This document shows, piece by piece, positions 1 through 12,107 of a stretch of 64,000 bases of DNA. Position numbers and translations under genes: made by a program. Location: contig JAWZYV010019913.1 in assembly GCA_038373885.1 (NCBI GenBank), positions 608,001-672,000 of the forward strand. The letters are read 5' to 3'. Numbering within the stretch: the first letter of the stretch is position 1; each line of letters begins with the position of its first letter. The notes under the pieces were generated by a model that saw nothing but the letters and a program-made list of their open reading frames with translations, did no database searches and was not told the DNA's origin. This DNA is from Cheiracanthium punctorium (lineage: Eukaryota > Arthropoda > Arachnida > Araneae > Cheiracanthiidae).

Positions 1-1040
1 AACAAACTGCTATTCAAAGAACATAATTCATGAAAGAACATTCAAAGAACTGATAATATTCACTTACTCACTTAACTTAATAATATTCAAATCTTCTACA
101 TAAATAAGACAAAGTGTAAACTGCCCGTTAGTTAGTTTGTCTGTGTCTCGCGTAGCTCGCAGATGGGTGATCGTAGACCTACCAAATTTTGTACGGAAAT
201 TCTCCAGGACGGGTCCCGACACACCTCGAAGCGATTTTTTCAAAATTCGAATTATTTTAGGAGATATCGATAAAAAACGTGTCAAAAGGATCATTTTTGT
301 TCTCGCCATTTCGCAATTGTAACCCCGCAGTGGAAAGAGCGAGGTTTGAGCATATCTAGGTTGCCATGTTTAGCAAGTTTATTAAATTATTCAGACTCTT
401 GAAGTAGAAATTAAAGAATAACGATTTTTTTTGTTTTGACTATTTGTAAGGTTATTTCATAATTAAAATATCGTGTGCATGTGAAATCAGAGCAGGAATG
501 AAATGATTTATACTCAAAAGAAAAATTGAATTTGGAAATTTTCCGAAAATAAATGTTCAACTTTTTAATTTGGCGAAAAATAAAAGGGATGATGTACGAT
601 TTTGAGAAGATGTAATTCTAGAACCCAAGCGCTATTTATCGTCTGCTTTTGCTACTTGAGTTATGAATACACCTGAATGAGTTTTTAAACTTCAATCAGT
701 TCGAATTGTACATTTTTCTACGCAGCCTTTTCCCATCTATTTCTAACGTATTACATCCAGAAAGAAAATTGTTAGAAAAATCAATTTTAATTGTGTTTAA
801 TCACACTCTTCAATAATGATATACTTTCCAACTTAATAAGGAATGAAAACTGGAAAGACCCATGGATTATAATACGCTTTTAATACATACCATTTAAAAT
901 CTGAAAGTGTTTCAGATTTTCTTAGTTTTTTTCCTTTCCATTTTTTATAAAGGTCAATATATCCAGAAGCTCTTCAGACTAATATAGGACGAAAATAATT
1001 TGTTCCTTTTTGTAGGTTTTTATCATTAAACCACATCTTA
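1..1040 (+). mobile_element. Helitron-like repeat remnant
   Basis: No gene is supported here. Roughly 330-640 is clearly similar, base by base with small gaps, to 24560-24890, the 5' part of the Helitron inserted in the gypsy element. Shared landmarks include the phrases around 'atcgtgtgcatg' and 'gagcaggaatgaaatg'. Roughly 800-905 matches 21285-21400 inside another Helitron. I infer a decayed copy of the same broad Helitron lineage whose 5' end lies outside the window; no terminal CTAG was found. The short open frames at 64-322 overlap on both strands and look like chance. Confidence 0.5.
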
Positions 1041-1050
1041 TTTTTGTAAT

Positions 1051-1704
1051 CAGGGGCGGCCCGACACGGAAAGCATCACATCGGGGCGCCGGCTTCGAAG
1101 GGGCGTCATTTCGAACTTAAAAACTAAGTAGAGCATAAAAGGAGGCGTCTTTTTTCTGTTAGCAGGGTCTCTATACTTACCCTAAGCAGGGTGCGAACTG
1201 AACATTTTCTCCAGGGGGGGACATTTTAAAGAAAACATTTTCCAAGGGGGGACACTTGAAAAGGAAAAGAAGAGAAGGTGCAAATGCTTTACTCACATGA
1301 TATTACTTGACAAATGCAGTCGCCGACACGTGTGGGAACTGACTTAAGTCAAACTAAAGTCATAGATTGTTTGTTCTATGGAATCACAGATACACAAGCT
1401 ACATACAATGTACCTGTATTGGAAGCTACCCTAGAGGGGTTTTAGCTTAGAAAAGAGACGAAATTTTAAGGCAGTCGCCTTAGAATATAGTAAAAAAAGA
1501 TAACATACAACCTTCATTTTGAGTTCTTAACTTCAATCCCAAATCTTCACTCACCAGTTTAACATTTCTTCAGCAGGGGATAAATAGTATCCCTGGCAGG
1601 GATCAATTAATTTTTCTCTAGCATGGGATATTACATTCTTCAGACGTGGACGATCCCCGGCATCCCCCCCGTCAATTCGCACCCTGACCCTAAGGCCGCT
1701 CCTG
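1051..1704. mobile_element. hAT-type MITE (outer), interrupted by a second MITE
   Basis: The left end begins CAGGGGCGGCC at 1051. The reverse complement of the right end reads CAGGAGCGGCC, so the termini are inverted. The flanking 8-mers TTTGTAAT (1043-1050) and TGTGTAAC (1705-1712) match at six of eight positions, as expected of an old hAT insertion. Removing the nested element at 1187-1686 and one copy of its duplication leaves a ~146-bp MITE. A related copy lies at 46977-47118; both share the core 'ggcgtcatttcgaact' (one in reverse). No transposase is present, so mobilisation in trans is inferred. Confidence 0.7.
1187..1686. mobile_element. hAT-type MITE nested in the 1051-1704 MITE
   Basis: The left end CAGGGTGCGAACTGA and the right end, reverse-complemented as CAGGGTGCGAATTGA, are inverted repeats with one mismatch. 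A perfect 8-bp target duplication ACCCTAAG flanks the element (1179-1186 and 1687-1694), the hAT signature. It is 500 bp long. Both ends have G- or C-rich runs just inside the termini. The open frame at 1551-1760 crosses the right boundary and is not a gene. Confidence 0.85.
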
Positions 1705-2289
1705 TGTGTAACCATCTTAATTTTAAATTCCATTAAGAATCTAAGAGATTTCAGTGCCAAGGAAGCCTGTGAGAAACAGGATTCTCTCCGAACAAGATTT
1801 ATTAAGATGGCGAACCAACTGGTCGCCGGAGGCGGCTAGTATTAAATGAAATCTTCATCTTCCCTAGATTGATTGATCGAGCAAAATTGGCCACAGAAGT
1901 GGAATTTCTGCAGTTCTTTGCAATGATGGAAGTAACCAAATTATTAAACTTTTATTTAAAGATGGAGGGGGCTGTTGCAATCCATATAGAATAACTATGT
2001 GACTTTTTGAAACCGTTTAACTAATAATAAAAAAAGTCAAAGAAGAGTACCGTTACTCCGGGCAGTTGAGTTGAGGCGTAAAATTTCGTTTATTGACTTC
2101 CAGTTTTCACTGAATTACATCTATGTATTTTTAGCAAAAACATGCACATGATTAACTTTTTTTAAAACTTAAACACAAAATGTTTATGAAAATGGTGTAT
2201 TGTGCTTTAATCTACATTGTTGTAACAAATTACTAATACTACCTGTTACTTCTATTACCTACCTTTATTTATTTTAATCACTGGCATCT
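1705..2289. other. Intergenic, no feature recognised
   Basis: AT-rich sequence with stops in all frames. I see no conserved repeat end, RNA gene or coding potential. Confidence 0.5.
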
Positions 2290-2585
2290 TACAAGGGGTG
2301 GCTCAGACGTTGGGATCACCGATTTTGATGAAATGCTGATGGGTTATAAGGGACCCACAGTAAAGTAAAATGCCAAAGAATTAGCTGCCCACTCTCGGTT
2401 ATTTTCGAGAAAATTCCATTTAAACATTTGATACATTGTTATATACCAATTATTTTGCGAATTATTTGCGTTCTCGGTGACGCCGTGGATCTGCTTGCCA
2501 ACGGAAATCAAAAGGTCCCAGGCTCGAATTAGGCGCTCTGCTGCTCCGGTTTTCCCTCCTCCCCTTAAAATTTCATAAAACACTT
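2290..2585 (+). repeat. tRNA-related dispersed repeat, copy 1
   Basis: About 2300-2440 matches the reverse complement of 14424-14545 closely (shared 'gggatcaccgattttgat' and 'cgagaaaattccattt'). Further 3' both copies contain a tRNA-like stretch: an A-box-like 'acgccgtggatctgcttg' and a B-box-like 'ggctcgaatt' at about 2519-2530. The tRNA-like part sits 3' of the body when read in its own sense, the reverse of a usual SINE. It may be a composite, or a tRNA-derived SINE attached to another repeat. The 79-aa open frame on the opposite strand is a by-product. Confidence 0.6.
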
Positions 2586-2657
2586 TAAAATTATTATATT
2601 AGAAATATATTGTGACTCATTTTGTAAAACTGTAGTTCTAAAGTTGTTTGTTGTGTA

Positions 2658-4132
2658 TCTATATAAATAAAATTAGACTTTTGTCTGTACATTTCTTGGA
2701 ATTCAACAATTTTGCGATTTCTATCCGTTTCAAGAACCCTGGAATCCGATGCGACCCTCAAAAAAAAGTTTGTCTGTCTGTCATCTGTCATTCTGCCATT
2801 CTGTCATTCTGTCCGTGACGCTTTTTTTGTTTAAGCATCACGTAAAAACGACTGAAGCGAATGATATGAAATTGGGTTTCATGATAGGTGGTCACTCAAC
2901 TTAAAACATAGGCGTCGAATTTTTAAAAAATCTTGATTAGATTTTCAGATTTTGCGAAAATCGTTTCAAACTGCGTAAATTTGTGTTCAAGCATCACGCA
3001 AAAACGACTGAAGCGAATGATATGAAATTGGGTGTCATGATAGGTGGTCACTCAACTTAAAACATAGGCGTCCAATTTTAAAAAAATCTTGATTGGATTT
3101 TGAGATTTTGCGAAAATCCTTTCAAACTGCGTAAATTTGTGTTCAAGCATCACGTAAAAACGACTGAAGCGAATGATATGAAATTAGGTGTCATGATAGG
3201 TGGTCACTCAACTTAAAACATAGGCGTCGAATTAAAAAAAATCTTGATTAGATTTTGAAATTTTGCGAAAATCATTTCAAACTGCGTAAATTTGTGTTCG
3301 CACATCACGTAATAACTGCAAAGGTGAAAAAATGATATTTGTTGAAATGATAGGTGGTCACTCACCTTAAACTATAAGCATCTAATTAAAAAAATCCATC
3401 AGATTTCGAGATTTTGTGAAAATCGATTAAAACTGAGTGAATCTTTGTTCCCGTATTACGTAATAACGACTAAAGCGAATGATATGAAATTTGGTCACAC
3501 GATAGATGGTTGCTCAACATAAACTATAGGAGTCCAATTTTTAAACATTTTTATTAGATTTTGAGATTTTGTGAAAATTCTCTCAAAATACGTTTATATT
3601 TCTTCAAACATCACGTAATAACGACTAATACGAATGATACGAAATTGAGTGATATGATAGGTAGTTGCTAATCTTAATTTATAGGCGTTGAATTTTAAAA
3701 ATATTTTGCTTACATTTTGTGATTTTTCGAAAATCGTTTTAAAATGCTGAAAATTTGTTCCAGCATCACGAATTAAAGACTGCAGGGAATGAAACGAATT
3801 TGGGTGACATGATAGGTTGTCACTCAACTTAAATTCTAGGCTTCAAATTTTTCAAAAATGTTGATTAAATTTTAATATTTTGCAAAAATTATTTCAATAT
3901 GCTTAAATATTCGTTCGCGCATCACATAATTACGACTAAAGCGAATGAAATGATATTACTTAGTTACACTCTAACCTGTAATATTTTAACAATACAAGAA
4001 AATTATAACTTCGCTTTCTTTACTTTGGCAACATACTACATCCATTCTGTGCACTCCTACAATGCTGACGAAAGTTCTTGCTTTTTGGAAATTTTCATTC
4101 ACTAACCCGTCGAGGACGGGTACTTCAGCTAG
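2658..4132 (+). mobile_element. Non-autonomous Helitron, copy A
   Basis: The 5' end is TCTATATAAATAAAATTAG at 2658 and the 3' end is CTAG at 4129-4132. A hairpin (ACCCGTC-gag-GACGGGT) ends about 8 nt before the CTAG. The flanks are A (2657) and T (4133), which fits Helitron insertion between A and T with no duplication. The 1475-bp body is about eight tandem ~157-bp units, recognisable by 'catcacgtaa', 'gaatgatatgaaatt' and 'ggtcactcaac'. The 5' units are nearly identical and the 3' units are diverged but keep their order in every copy. No Rep or helicase sequence is seen. Confidence 0.92.
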
Positions 4133-4653
4133 TATATTTGATAATTTACTAATACTTTTCGGATGCGAAGAATGATAAAGAAGGATTCGCTTCTTTCTTC
4201 GTTTTGAATGATGCAATCATTGTTTAAAGTTTTTCATTCAGCTTAAACATGTTACACACATGTAATTACAATTGGAGATTCAAAATTCTATATAAACGAT
4301 AAATGAAACCTTTTTTTATATGCTTAACACATTTATGATTTGATGTAGAATGCAAAATGCATTTAATTTTAAATTTATCAAACGTCGCAAGTTGTAGATA
4401 ACGAAAATAATAATAATGATATATCAGGTGCTTTTGGCTCCCGAGTGGAGAAAACTATAGAAAATTTAATGAAAGAATATTCCAATGTTTATGTAACATG
4501 TTCAAAGTCCGGGAAACATTTAACATGTCACCACAATGCTTCATTCCTTGACGGAATTTCGAAACTATAATGAGCGGAACGAGAAGTTTTTGCTTTTAGT
4601 GCCCCCCCCCCCCCCCCCGCCCCTCGCGCCAAAAAAAAAAAAAGAAAGAAAAA
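4133..4653. other. Spacer between Helitron copies A and B, with homopolymer tracts
   Basis: Unique AT-rich sequence ending in a run of about 18 C and an A-rich run just before Helitron B. The open frame at 4536-4799 runs through the C/A tracts into the Helitron and is not a gene. Confidence 0.5.
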
Positions 4654-6439
4654 TCTATATAAATAAAATTAGACTTTTGTCTGTACATTTCATGGAATTC
4701 AAAAATTTTGCGATTTCTATCCGTTTCAAGCGCCCGGGAATCCGATGCGACCCTCAAAAAAAAGTTTGTCTGTCTGTCATTCTGTCATTCTGTCCGTGAC
4801 GCTTTTTTTGTTTAAGCATCACGTAAAAACGACTGAAGCGAATGATATGAAATTTGGTGTCATGATAGGTGGTCACTCAACTTAAAACATAGGCGTCGAA
4901 TTTTTAAAAAATCTTGATTAGATTTTCAGATTTTGCGAAAATCGTTTCAAACTGCGTAAATATGTGTTCAAGCATCACACAAAAACGACTGAAGCGAATG
5001 ATATGAAATTGGGTGTCATGATAGGTGGTCACTCAACTTAAAACATAGGCGTCCAATTTTAAAAAAATCTTGATTGGATTTTGAGATTTTGCGAAAATCC
5101 TTTCAAACTGCGGAAATTTGTGTTCAAGCATCACGCAAAAACGACTCAAGCGAATGATGTGAAATTGGGTGTCATGATAGGGGGTCACTCAACTTAAAAC
5201 ATAGGCGTCCAATTTTAAAAAAATCTTGATTAGATTTTCAGATTTTGCGAAAATCGTTGCAAACTGCGTAAATTTGTGTTCAAGCACCACGCAAAAACGA
5301 CTGAAGCGAATGATATAAAATTGGGTGTCATGATAGGTGGTCACTCAACTTAAAACATAGGCGTCCAGTTTTTAAAAAATTCTGATTGGATTTTGAGATT
5401 TTGCGAAAATCCCTTCAAACTGCGTAAATTTGTGTTCAAGCATCACGTAAAAACGACTGAAGCGAATGATATGAAATTGAGTGACATGATAGGTGGTCAC
5501 TCAACTTAAAACATAGGCGTCGAATTAAAAAAAAATCTTGATTAGATTTTGAAATTTTGCGAAAATCATTTCAAACTGCGTAAATTTGTGTTCGCACATC
5601 ACGTAATAACTGCAAAGGTGAAAAAATGATATATGGTGAAATGATAGGTGGTCACTCACCTTAAACTATAAGCATCTAATTAAAAAAAATCCATCAGATT
5701 TCGAGATTTTGTGAAAATCGTTTAAAACTGAGTGAATATTTTGTTCCCGTATTACGTAATAACGACTAAACGAATGACATGAAATTTGGTCAAACGATAG
5801 ATGGTTGCTCAACATAAACTATAGGAGTCCAATTTTTTAAACATTTTTATTAGATTTTGAGATTTTGTGAAAATTCTCTCAAAATACGTTTATATTTCTT
5901 CAAACATCACGTAATAACGACTAATACGAATGATACGAAATTGAGTGATATGATAGGTAATTGCTAATCTTAATTTATACGCGTTGAGAGAGAGAGAGAA
6001 TTTTTAAAATATTTTGCTTACATTTTGAGATTTTTCGAAAATCGTTTTAAAATGCTGAAAATTTGTTCCAGCATCACGAAATAAAGACTGCAGGGAATGA
6101 AACGAATTTGGGGACAGGATAGGTTGTCACTCAACTTAAATTCTAGGCTTCAAATTTTTCAAAAATGTTGATTAAATTTTGAGATTTTGCGAAAAATATT
6201 TCAATATGCGTAAATATTCGTTCGCGCATCACATAATTATGACTAAAGCGAATGAAATGATATTACTTAGTTACTCTCTAACCTGTAATATTTTAACAAT
6301 ACATGAAAATTATAACTTCGCTTTCTTTACTTTGGAAACATACTACATCCATTCTGTGTACTCCTACAATGCTGACGAAAGTTCTTGCTTTTTGGAAAAT
6401 TTCATTCACTAACCCGTCGAGGACGGGTACTTCAGCTAG
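4654..6439 (+). mobile_element. Non-autonomous Helitron, copy B
   Basis: Same family and orientation as copy A: it starts TC at 4654 after A4653 and ends CTAG at 6436-6439 after the same terminal hairpin, followed by T6440. It is 1786 bp because it carries about ten ~157-bp units instead of eight. A small GA microsatellite (about 5986-5999) lies in the eighth or ninth unit. Its 3' boundary abuts the 5' terminus of copy C. Confidence 0.92.
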
Positions 6440-6579
6440 TCTATCTATATATAAATAAAATTAGACTTTTGTCTGTACATTTCTTGGAATTCAAAAATTT
6501 TGCGATTTCTATCCGTTTCAAGCACCCGGGAATCCGATGCGACCCTCAAGAAAAAGTTTGTCTGTCTGTCATTCTGTCG

Positions 6580-6611
<32 letters not shown>

Positions 6612-7148
6612 GTGACGCTTTTTCTGTTTAAGCATCACATAAAAACGGCAGAAGCGAATGATATGAAATTGGGTGTCATGATAGGTGGTCACTCAACTTA
6701 AAACATAGGCGTGGAATTTAAAAAAAATCTTGATTAGATTTTCAGATTTTGCGAAAATCGTTTCAAACTGCCTAAATTTGTGTTCAAGCATCACGTAAAA
6801 ACGACTGAAGCGAATGATATGAAATTGGGTGTCATGATAGGTGGTCACTCAACTTAAAACATAGGCGTGGAATTTAAAAAAAATATTGATTGGATTTTGA
6901 GATTTTGCGAAAATCGTTTCAAACTGCGTAAATTTGTGTTCAAGCATCACGTAAAAACGACTGAAGCGAATGATATGAAATTGGGTGTCATGATAGGTGG
7001 TCACTCAACTTAAAACATAGGCGTCCAATTTTAAAAAAATCTTGATTAGATTTTCAGATTTTGCGAAAATCGTTTCAAACTGCGTAAATATGTGTTCAAG
7101 CATCACGCAAAAACGACTGAAGCGAATGATATTAAATTGGGTGTCATG

Positions 7149-10100
7149 CAGACTTCGTGTAATCATAATCGTGTAATCGTAATCGACTGAAATCGATTAC
7201 ATTTTCTTGTGTAATCGTAATATAATCGTAATCTGGCAAATAAATTTTTCATGTAATCGTAATCTAGTCATGATCTAGAAGTTTATTTTTTCGCGTAATC
7301 GTAGTCTAATCGTAATCTAGAAATTTCATTTGCCAGATAGTCGTAATCGAAGGGACTGTAATCGTAGTCGCTTTGATTACGAGAGGATTACAAAACGATT
7401 ACAGTTGCCCAGTTTTAGTTTTTGTTCTGCTTGCTGGGAAAATTTTCACGGGGAGGCACAGGCATGCCCTGAAGACAGGAAGTTCCCCTGGAGCTCCGAC
7501 GTTTGGAGGAAGACAGGAGCTCGCTTGTATTATTATTTTTTTTTCCCCCGGAAAATATTTAGATGACCATGCTTTTTTGTTATTGTTGTTGTCTGTCGTC
7601 TTCTGTTCATCCAAGTCTGGACTGGTGAGAGACAAGAATGGACTTCCCAGAAGAAAGTGAGGGTTGCGCGGGAGGGAATAGCTAAAACTATTTCTTGTGG
7701 TGTCAGATCTTTCCTTCATTTCTTCATTTTGATTTGCAGTCGTGAAAAAGAACATAAATGGCACCTACACAGGAAAGAGTGCAGCATGTTTTTTCAGTTT
7801 TAGAAAAGTATAAAAATAAAAATGGAAAAGGATGTGCATTTAAGAACTGTGAATGTGTTGTTTGGAATAGTGGACAACAGATAAACTTTGGTTCCTTGTG
7901 TTGTTTGGATAAGCAGGTAGGCACGCATATATTTCTGTTAAAAATTAGTATATCTTTGTGCTATTAATAAGAATATAATTGCATAAGAATGTAATAATTT
8001 TATAATGACCTTTAGAAATATCAATATTTTTTAATGATCGATAAATTTCTGGATAAATGGGTAAAGAGTAGGGAACATAGACAATGATCTACAAAACCCC
8101 TTTTCCCCCTTTAATAGAATTAACATTTTTTTTTTCCTTCAATAGAATTTTATGGTGAATAAAAATGCGTAAAAATACATAATGAAGTATTAAAAATCAA
8201 TTTTGTCTTATTTTCGACTTGATTGGCTGCCTTGACTTAGTTCTAAAAGTTTAACGGATAAATAATTTATTTTCATTTATGCCAGTGTTAGTGATTAGTC
8301 ACAGAAAACAGTTCATTTTTTTTTTAAATATAATTCACAAAGTATTCATACTTCGTTTTTTTTCACTGATGAGTGTGAAAATTATTTAAAATATTTTGTT
8401 TCTATCTAATTTGTACTGTACACATATTATATTAAAACATAGTACGTCTTTCGAACTTGAATTGTTGGCATTTATTTATTATCAATTTGGAATTAAACTG
8501 CAGACTAATTATATATAACTTTTCTATTGTGTGTATTATAAGCTTTTATAATTCCTCCGAGAATTCGCATTAACCAACATAGGCGTAGGACAGGGTTCCG
8601 CTTGCAGTCTACTTTGTTTAAAATACCATCGATTCAAAAGTCTTCCTCCTGCAAAACCTATAAAAATTTCACTATTTCTACTCTTGAATATATTATATAC
8701 ACACATCCCTCTCCCCCCCCCCCCTCTCATCCGCAAATCTTGACATCTCTACGTCTATATTAACCTATTTTCTATCTCTCCTAAAAATGTTAGCTACTTT
8801 ATACCACATTCAAAAGTTTAAAAAAACTTTTGGCACTGTACTATTTTCATTAAATTTCAAATGTATGTATGTATGTATGTGTGTATTAAATATTCAATAT
8901 GTAAAAGGAATTCTCGACCAGAGACAAAAATGTGTGTCTGTTCTTTAGCATATATAACAGCTAATTGCTTAGAAAGTGAGCATCTTTGAACGGTTAATTA
9001 TTTATAAAATAGTTTTACAGTAAATTCGTGCCTTTTTTATTGTAATTGGCATTACGTTGGGTTTTACCATTCACACCGCCAATATCACTGTCCAGTTTTG
9101 TTTATTACGTCGTACCAGCACCAATACACTATATATGACCCACCACACTTTTAAGATGTATGTTTAGAGGTATCTTTAGACATCTCCATTCTGCTATTCT
9201 TAAGTAATTCTTATTAGTAGTATTCTTAAGTCTTTCTGTAATTCTTAAATTATCCTCAATAGATAGTATGCATGTAGTTTTGAGTTAGTAGTTAGTTTTG
9301 AATTTTTAAAACGGCGTGTGTATTCTAGAAATTAAAAGTTTGTTTGTTCGGCAGGCCCAGTTTTAGATATTTAATGCCCATATACGTGTTATGAAAGTAT
9401 AAAAAAAGAAGTTAAACTGTGCGTGAAGTTTTCTGTAAAATAATAACTGCAATACACGTTCAGCCTCATCTATTCAGATTCAGGCTAACGGTTATTGTAG
9501 AGAAAACAATGCATTTGTCGAGAGCCCCTGTTTTTAGCATTTTACTCAATGCATTAAAAAAACTTAAAATTTGGTTTAATAGGTTCGCGCACATCGTTGC
9601 AAGATCGTAATGACAGAGGTTATTCCTCCTTCACGGCTGAATAGGAACCACGGCTAACTTTTCATGCGTCTGCCAGTACCTCTTTTGAAACCAGAAATCC
9701 AGGATATAGGCAAGGAAGCAACGCCGAGCATAGAAGGGATCAAATATCAATTTTTGTATACTAATTTTTGCTTGATTAGGTTAAACCTGGGTTCTTTTCA
9801 AAGATGTGTTAAACCACCAAGCCTGTCCCCCCCTCCCACCCCACACGCACACTGAAAATGACATATGTTTAAGTTAAAATCGGAAAATGCCATGTTCAAA
9901 TAGAGGTTCGTATGCATTAAAAAACTTTTCACAAGTGGGCCTAGGAAATCAACCAGGTTCGTCTAATAGTATAGAAGTTCTTGCTGTATGGCATTCTTGT
10001 AATTTAGCTCCCTGAACAGATGGACCCATTATTCTGTTCTTGAATTAAAATTGTAAAATTTAGACATTATAATATCAATGCCAGAAGGGTAAAAAGAAAA

Positions 10101-10334
10101 GTTTTGTAATCGTAATATAATCGTAATCGGACTCAAATGTAATCATAATCGAAAGTTTTAATAGATTACGTAGTCGTAATCTAATCGTAATCGGAAATTG
10201 GGTTTTATATGATAATCGTAATCTAACCATAATCGGGAATTATACTTTCTCAGGTAATCGTAATCCTGGTCTAAAAGTGAAAATTAATCGTAATCGTAAT
10301 CGGTTACACGTCTGTGTAATCGGCACGAAGTCTG
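7149..10334. mobile_element. hAT-type DNA transposon, 3.2 kb, inserted in Helitron C
   Basis: Perfect 11-bp terminal inverted repeats (CAGACTTCGTG at 7149, CACGAAGTCTG ending 10334) lie inside a perfect 8-bp duplication GTGTCATG (7141-7148 and 10335-10342), the hAT signature. Both subterminal zones (about 7158-7395 and 10105-10320) are arrays of TAATCGTAATC-type motifs, probably transposase binding sites (inference). The interior holds no recognisable hAT catalytic domain, so this is a deletion derivative or an element with foreign filling. A possible exon starts at 7758. A TATG microsatellite (about 8862-8882) and a C-rich run (about 8711-8724) also occur. Confidence 0.92.
7758..7917 (+). 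CDS. Possible first coding exon inside the hAT element
   Basis: From ATG 7758 the frame stays open to 7967. A plausible splice acceptor (pyrimidine-rich stretch ending 'ttgcag' at about 7740) lies just upstream. A plausible donor (CAG/GTAGGC) lies at about 7915-7920, so an exon ending near 7917 fits better than the full frame. The encoded segment has four cysteines (C-x4-C-x-C and a later CC pair) in a lysine-rich context, faintly like the N-terminal zinc-binding part of a hAT transposase. I cannot match it to the BED-finger pattern. Nothing downstream to 10100 looks like a continuation. It may be a transposase exon, a captured host exon, or chance. Confidence 0.3.
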
Positions 10335-10342
10335 GTGTCATG
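10335..10342. repeat. Right target-site duplication of the hAT element
   Basis: GTGTCATG repeats the eight bases at 7141-7148. Removing the element plus one copy restores the Helitron repeat unit exactly, which proves the order of insertion. Confidence 0.92.
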
Positions 10343-11751
10343 ATAGGTGGTCACTCAACTTAAAACATAGGCGTCCAATTTAAAAAAAATCTTGATTGGA
10401 TTTTGAGATTTTGCGAAAATCCTTTCAAACTGCGGAAATTTGTGTTCAAGCATCACGTAAAAACGACTGAAGCGAATGATATGAAATTGGGTGTCATGAT
10501 AGGTGGTCACTCAACTTAAAACATAGGCGTCGAATTTAAAAAAAATCTTGATTAGATTTTGAGATTTTGCGAAAATCGTTTCAAACTGCGTAAATTTGTG
10601 TTCAAGCATCACGTAAAAACGACTGAAGCGAATGATATGAAATTGGGTGTCATGATAGGTGGTCACTCAACTTAAAACATAGGCGTCCAATTTTAAAAAA
10701 ATCTTGATTGGATTTTGAGATTTTGCGAAAATCCTTTCAAACTGCGTAAATTTGTCTTCAAGCATCACGTAAAAACGACTGAAGCGAATGATATGAAATT
10801 GGGTGTCATGATAGGTGGTCACTCAACTTAAAACATAGGCGTCGAATTTTAAAAAAATCTTGATTGGATTTTAAGATTTTGCGAAAATTCTGTCAAACTG
10901 CGTAAATTTGTGTTCGCACATCACGTAATAACTGCAAAGGTGAAAAAATGATATTTGGTGAAATGATAGGTGGTCACTCACCTTAAACTATAAGCATCTA
11001 ATTTTAAAAAATCGATCCGATTTCGAGATTTTGCGAAAATCGTTTAAAACTGAGTGAATCTTTGTTCCCGCATTACGTAATAACGACTAAAGCGAATGAT
11101 ATGAAATTTGGTCACATGATAGATGGTTGCTCAACATAAACTATAGGTATCCAATTTTTTAAACATTTTCATTAGATTTTGAGATTTTGTGAAAATTCTC
11201 TCAAAATACGTTTATATTTCTTCAAACATCACGTAATAACAACTAATACGAATGATACGAAATTTAGTGATATGATAGGTAGTTGCTAATCTTAATTTAT
11301 AGGCGTGGATTTTTAAAAATATTTTGATTACATTTGGAGATTTTGCGAAAATCGTTTTAAAATGCTGAAATTTTGTTCCAGCATCACGAAATAAAGACTG
11401 CAGGGAATGAAACGAAATTGGGTGACATGATAGGTTGTCATTCAACTTAAATTCTAGGCTTCCAATTTTTCAAAGATGTTGATTAGATTTTGAGATTTTG
11501 AGAAAATTATTTCTATATTCGTAAATATTCGTTCGCGCATCACATAATTACGACTAAAGCGAATGAAATGATATTACTTAGTGACTCTCTTAACCTGTAA
11601 TATTTTAACAATACATAAAAAATATAACTTCGCTTTCTTTACTTTGGCAACATACACCATCCATTCTGTGTACTCCTACAATGCTGACGAAAGTTCTTGC
11701 TTTTTGGAAATTTGCATTCACTAACCCGTCAGGTACGGGTACTTCAGCTAG

Positions 11752-12107
11752 TCTATAAATAAAATTAGACTTTTGTCTGTACATTTCTTGGAATTCAAAA
11801 GTTTTGCGATTTTTATCCGTTTCAAGCACCTGCGAATCTTGTGCGACCATCAAAAAAACGTTTATCTGTTTGTCGTTCTGTCATTCTGTCATTCTGTCCG
11901 TGAAGCTTCTGTCCGTTTATTTGTTCAAGCATCACGTTAAAAAGACTGAAGCGAATGATATGAAATTCGGTGTCTTGATTGGTGATCACTCAACTTAAAA
12001 CAAGTGCAGATTTAAAAAAAATATCTTGATTGGATTTTGAGATTTTGGGAAAATCCTTTCAAACAGCGTAAATTTGTGTTTGAGCATCACGTATAAACGA
12101 CTGAAGC
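11752..12107 (+). mobile_element. Helitron copy D, 5' fragment
   Basis: It begins TCTATAAATAAAATTAG directly after the CTAG of copy C with zero spacing. It follows the family 5' region and about one and a half repeat units, then stops matching at about 12107 after 'cgactgaagca'. The 3' end is missing, probably by deletion, because copy E restarts with a complete 5' end at 12358. It has more substitutions relative to A, B and E, which fits an older copy. Confidence 0.8.

Larger units (their letters stand above)
6440..11751 (+). mobile_element. Non-autonomous Helitron, copy C, split by a hAT element
   Basis: The 5' end is TC at 6440, or 6444 if a 'tcta' duplication is excluded. The 3' end is CTAG at 11748-11751 with a mutated hairpin loop. 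The family sequence breaks at 7148 and resumes at 10343 in the middle of a repeat unit, because the hAT element 7149-10334 sits there. Without it the copy is about 2.1 kb with about twelve ~157-bp units, the longest array of the family here. CTAG is followed immediately by the TC of copy D. Confidence 0.9.

Noticed and set aside
3899..4105. Short open frames of similar sequence at 3899-4105, 6179-6412 and 13555-13785
   Set aside because: They lie at the same place in Helitron copies A, B and E, so similarity follows from shared ancestry of non-coding DNA. Copy C is open in no comparable frame, there is no known domain, and the Helitrons carry no other genes.
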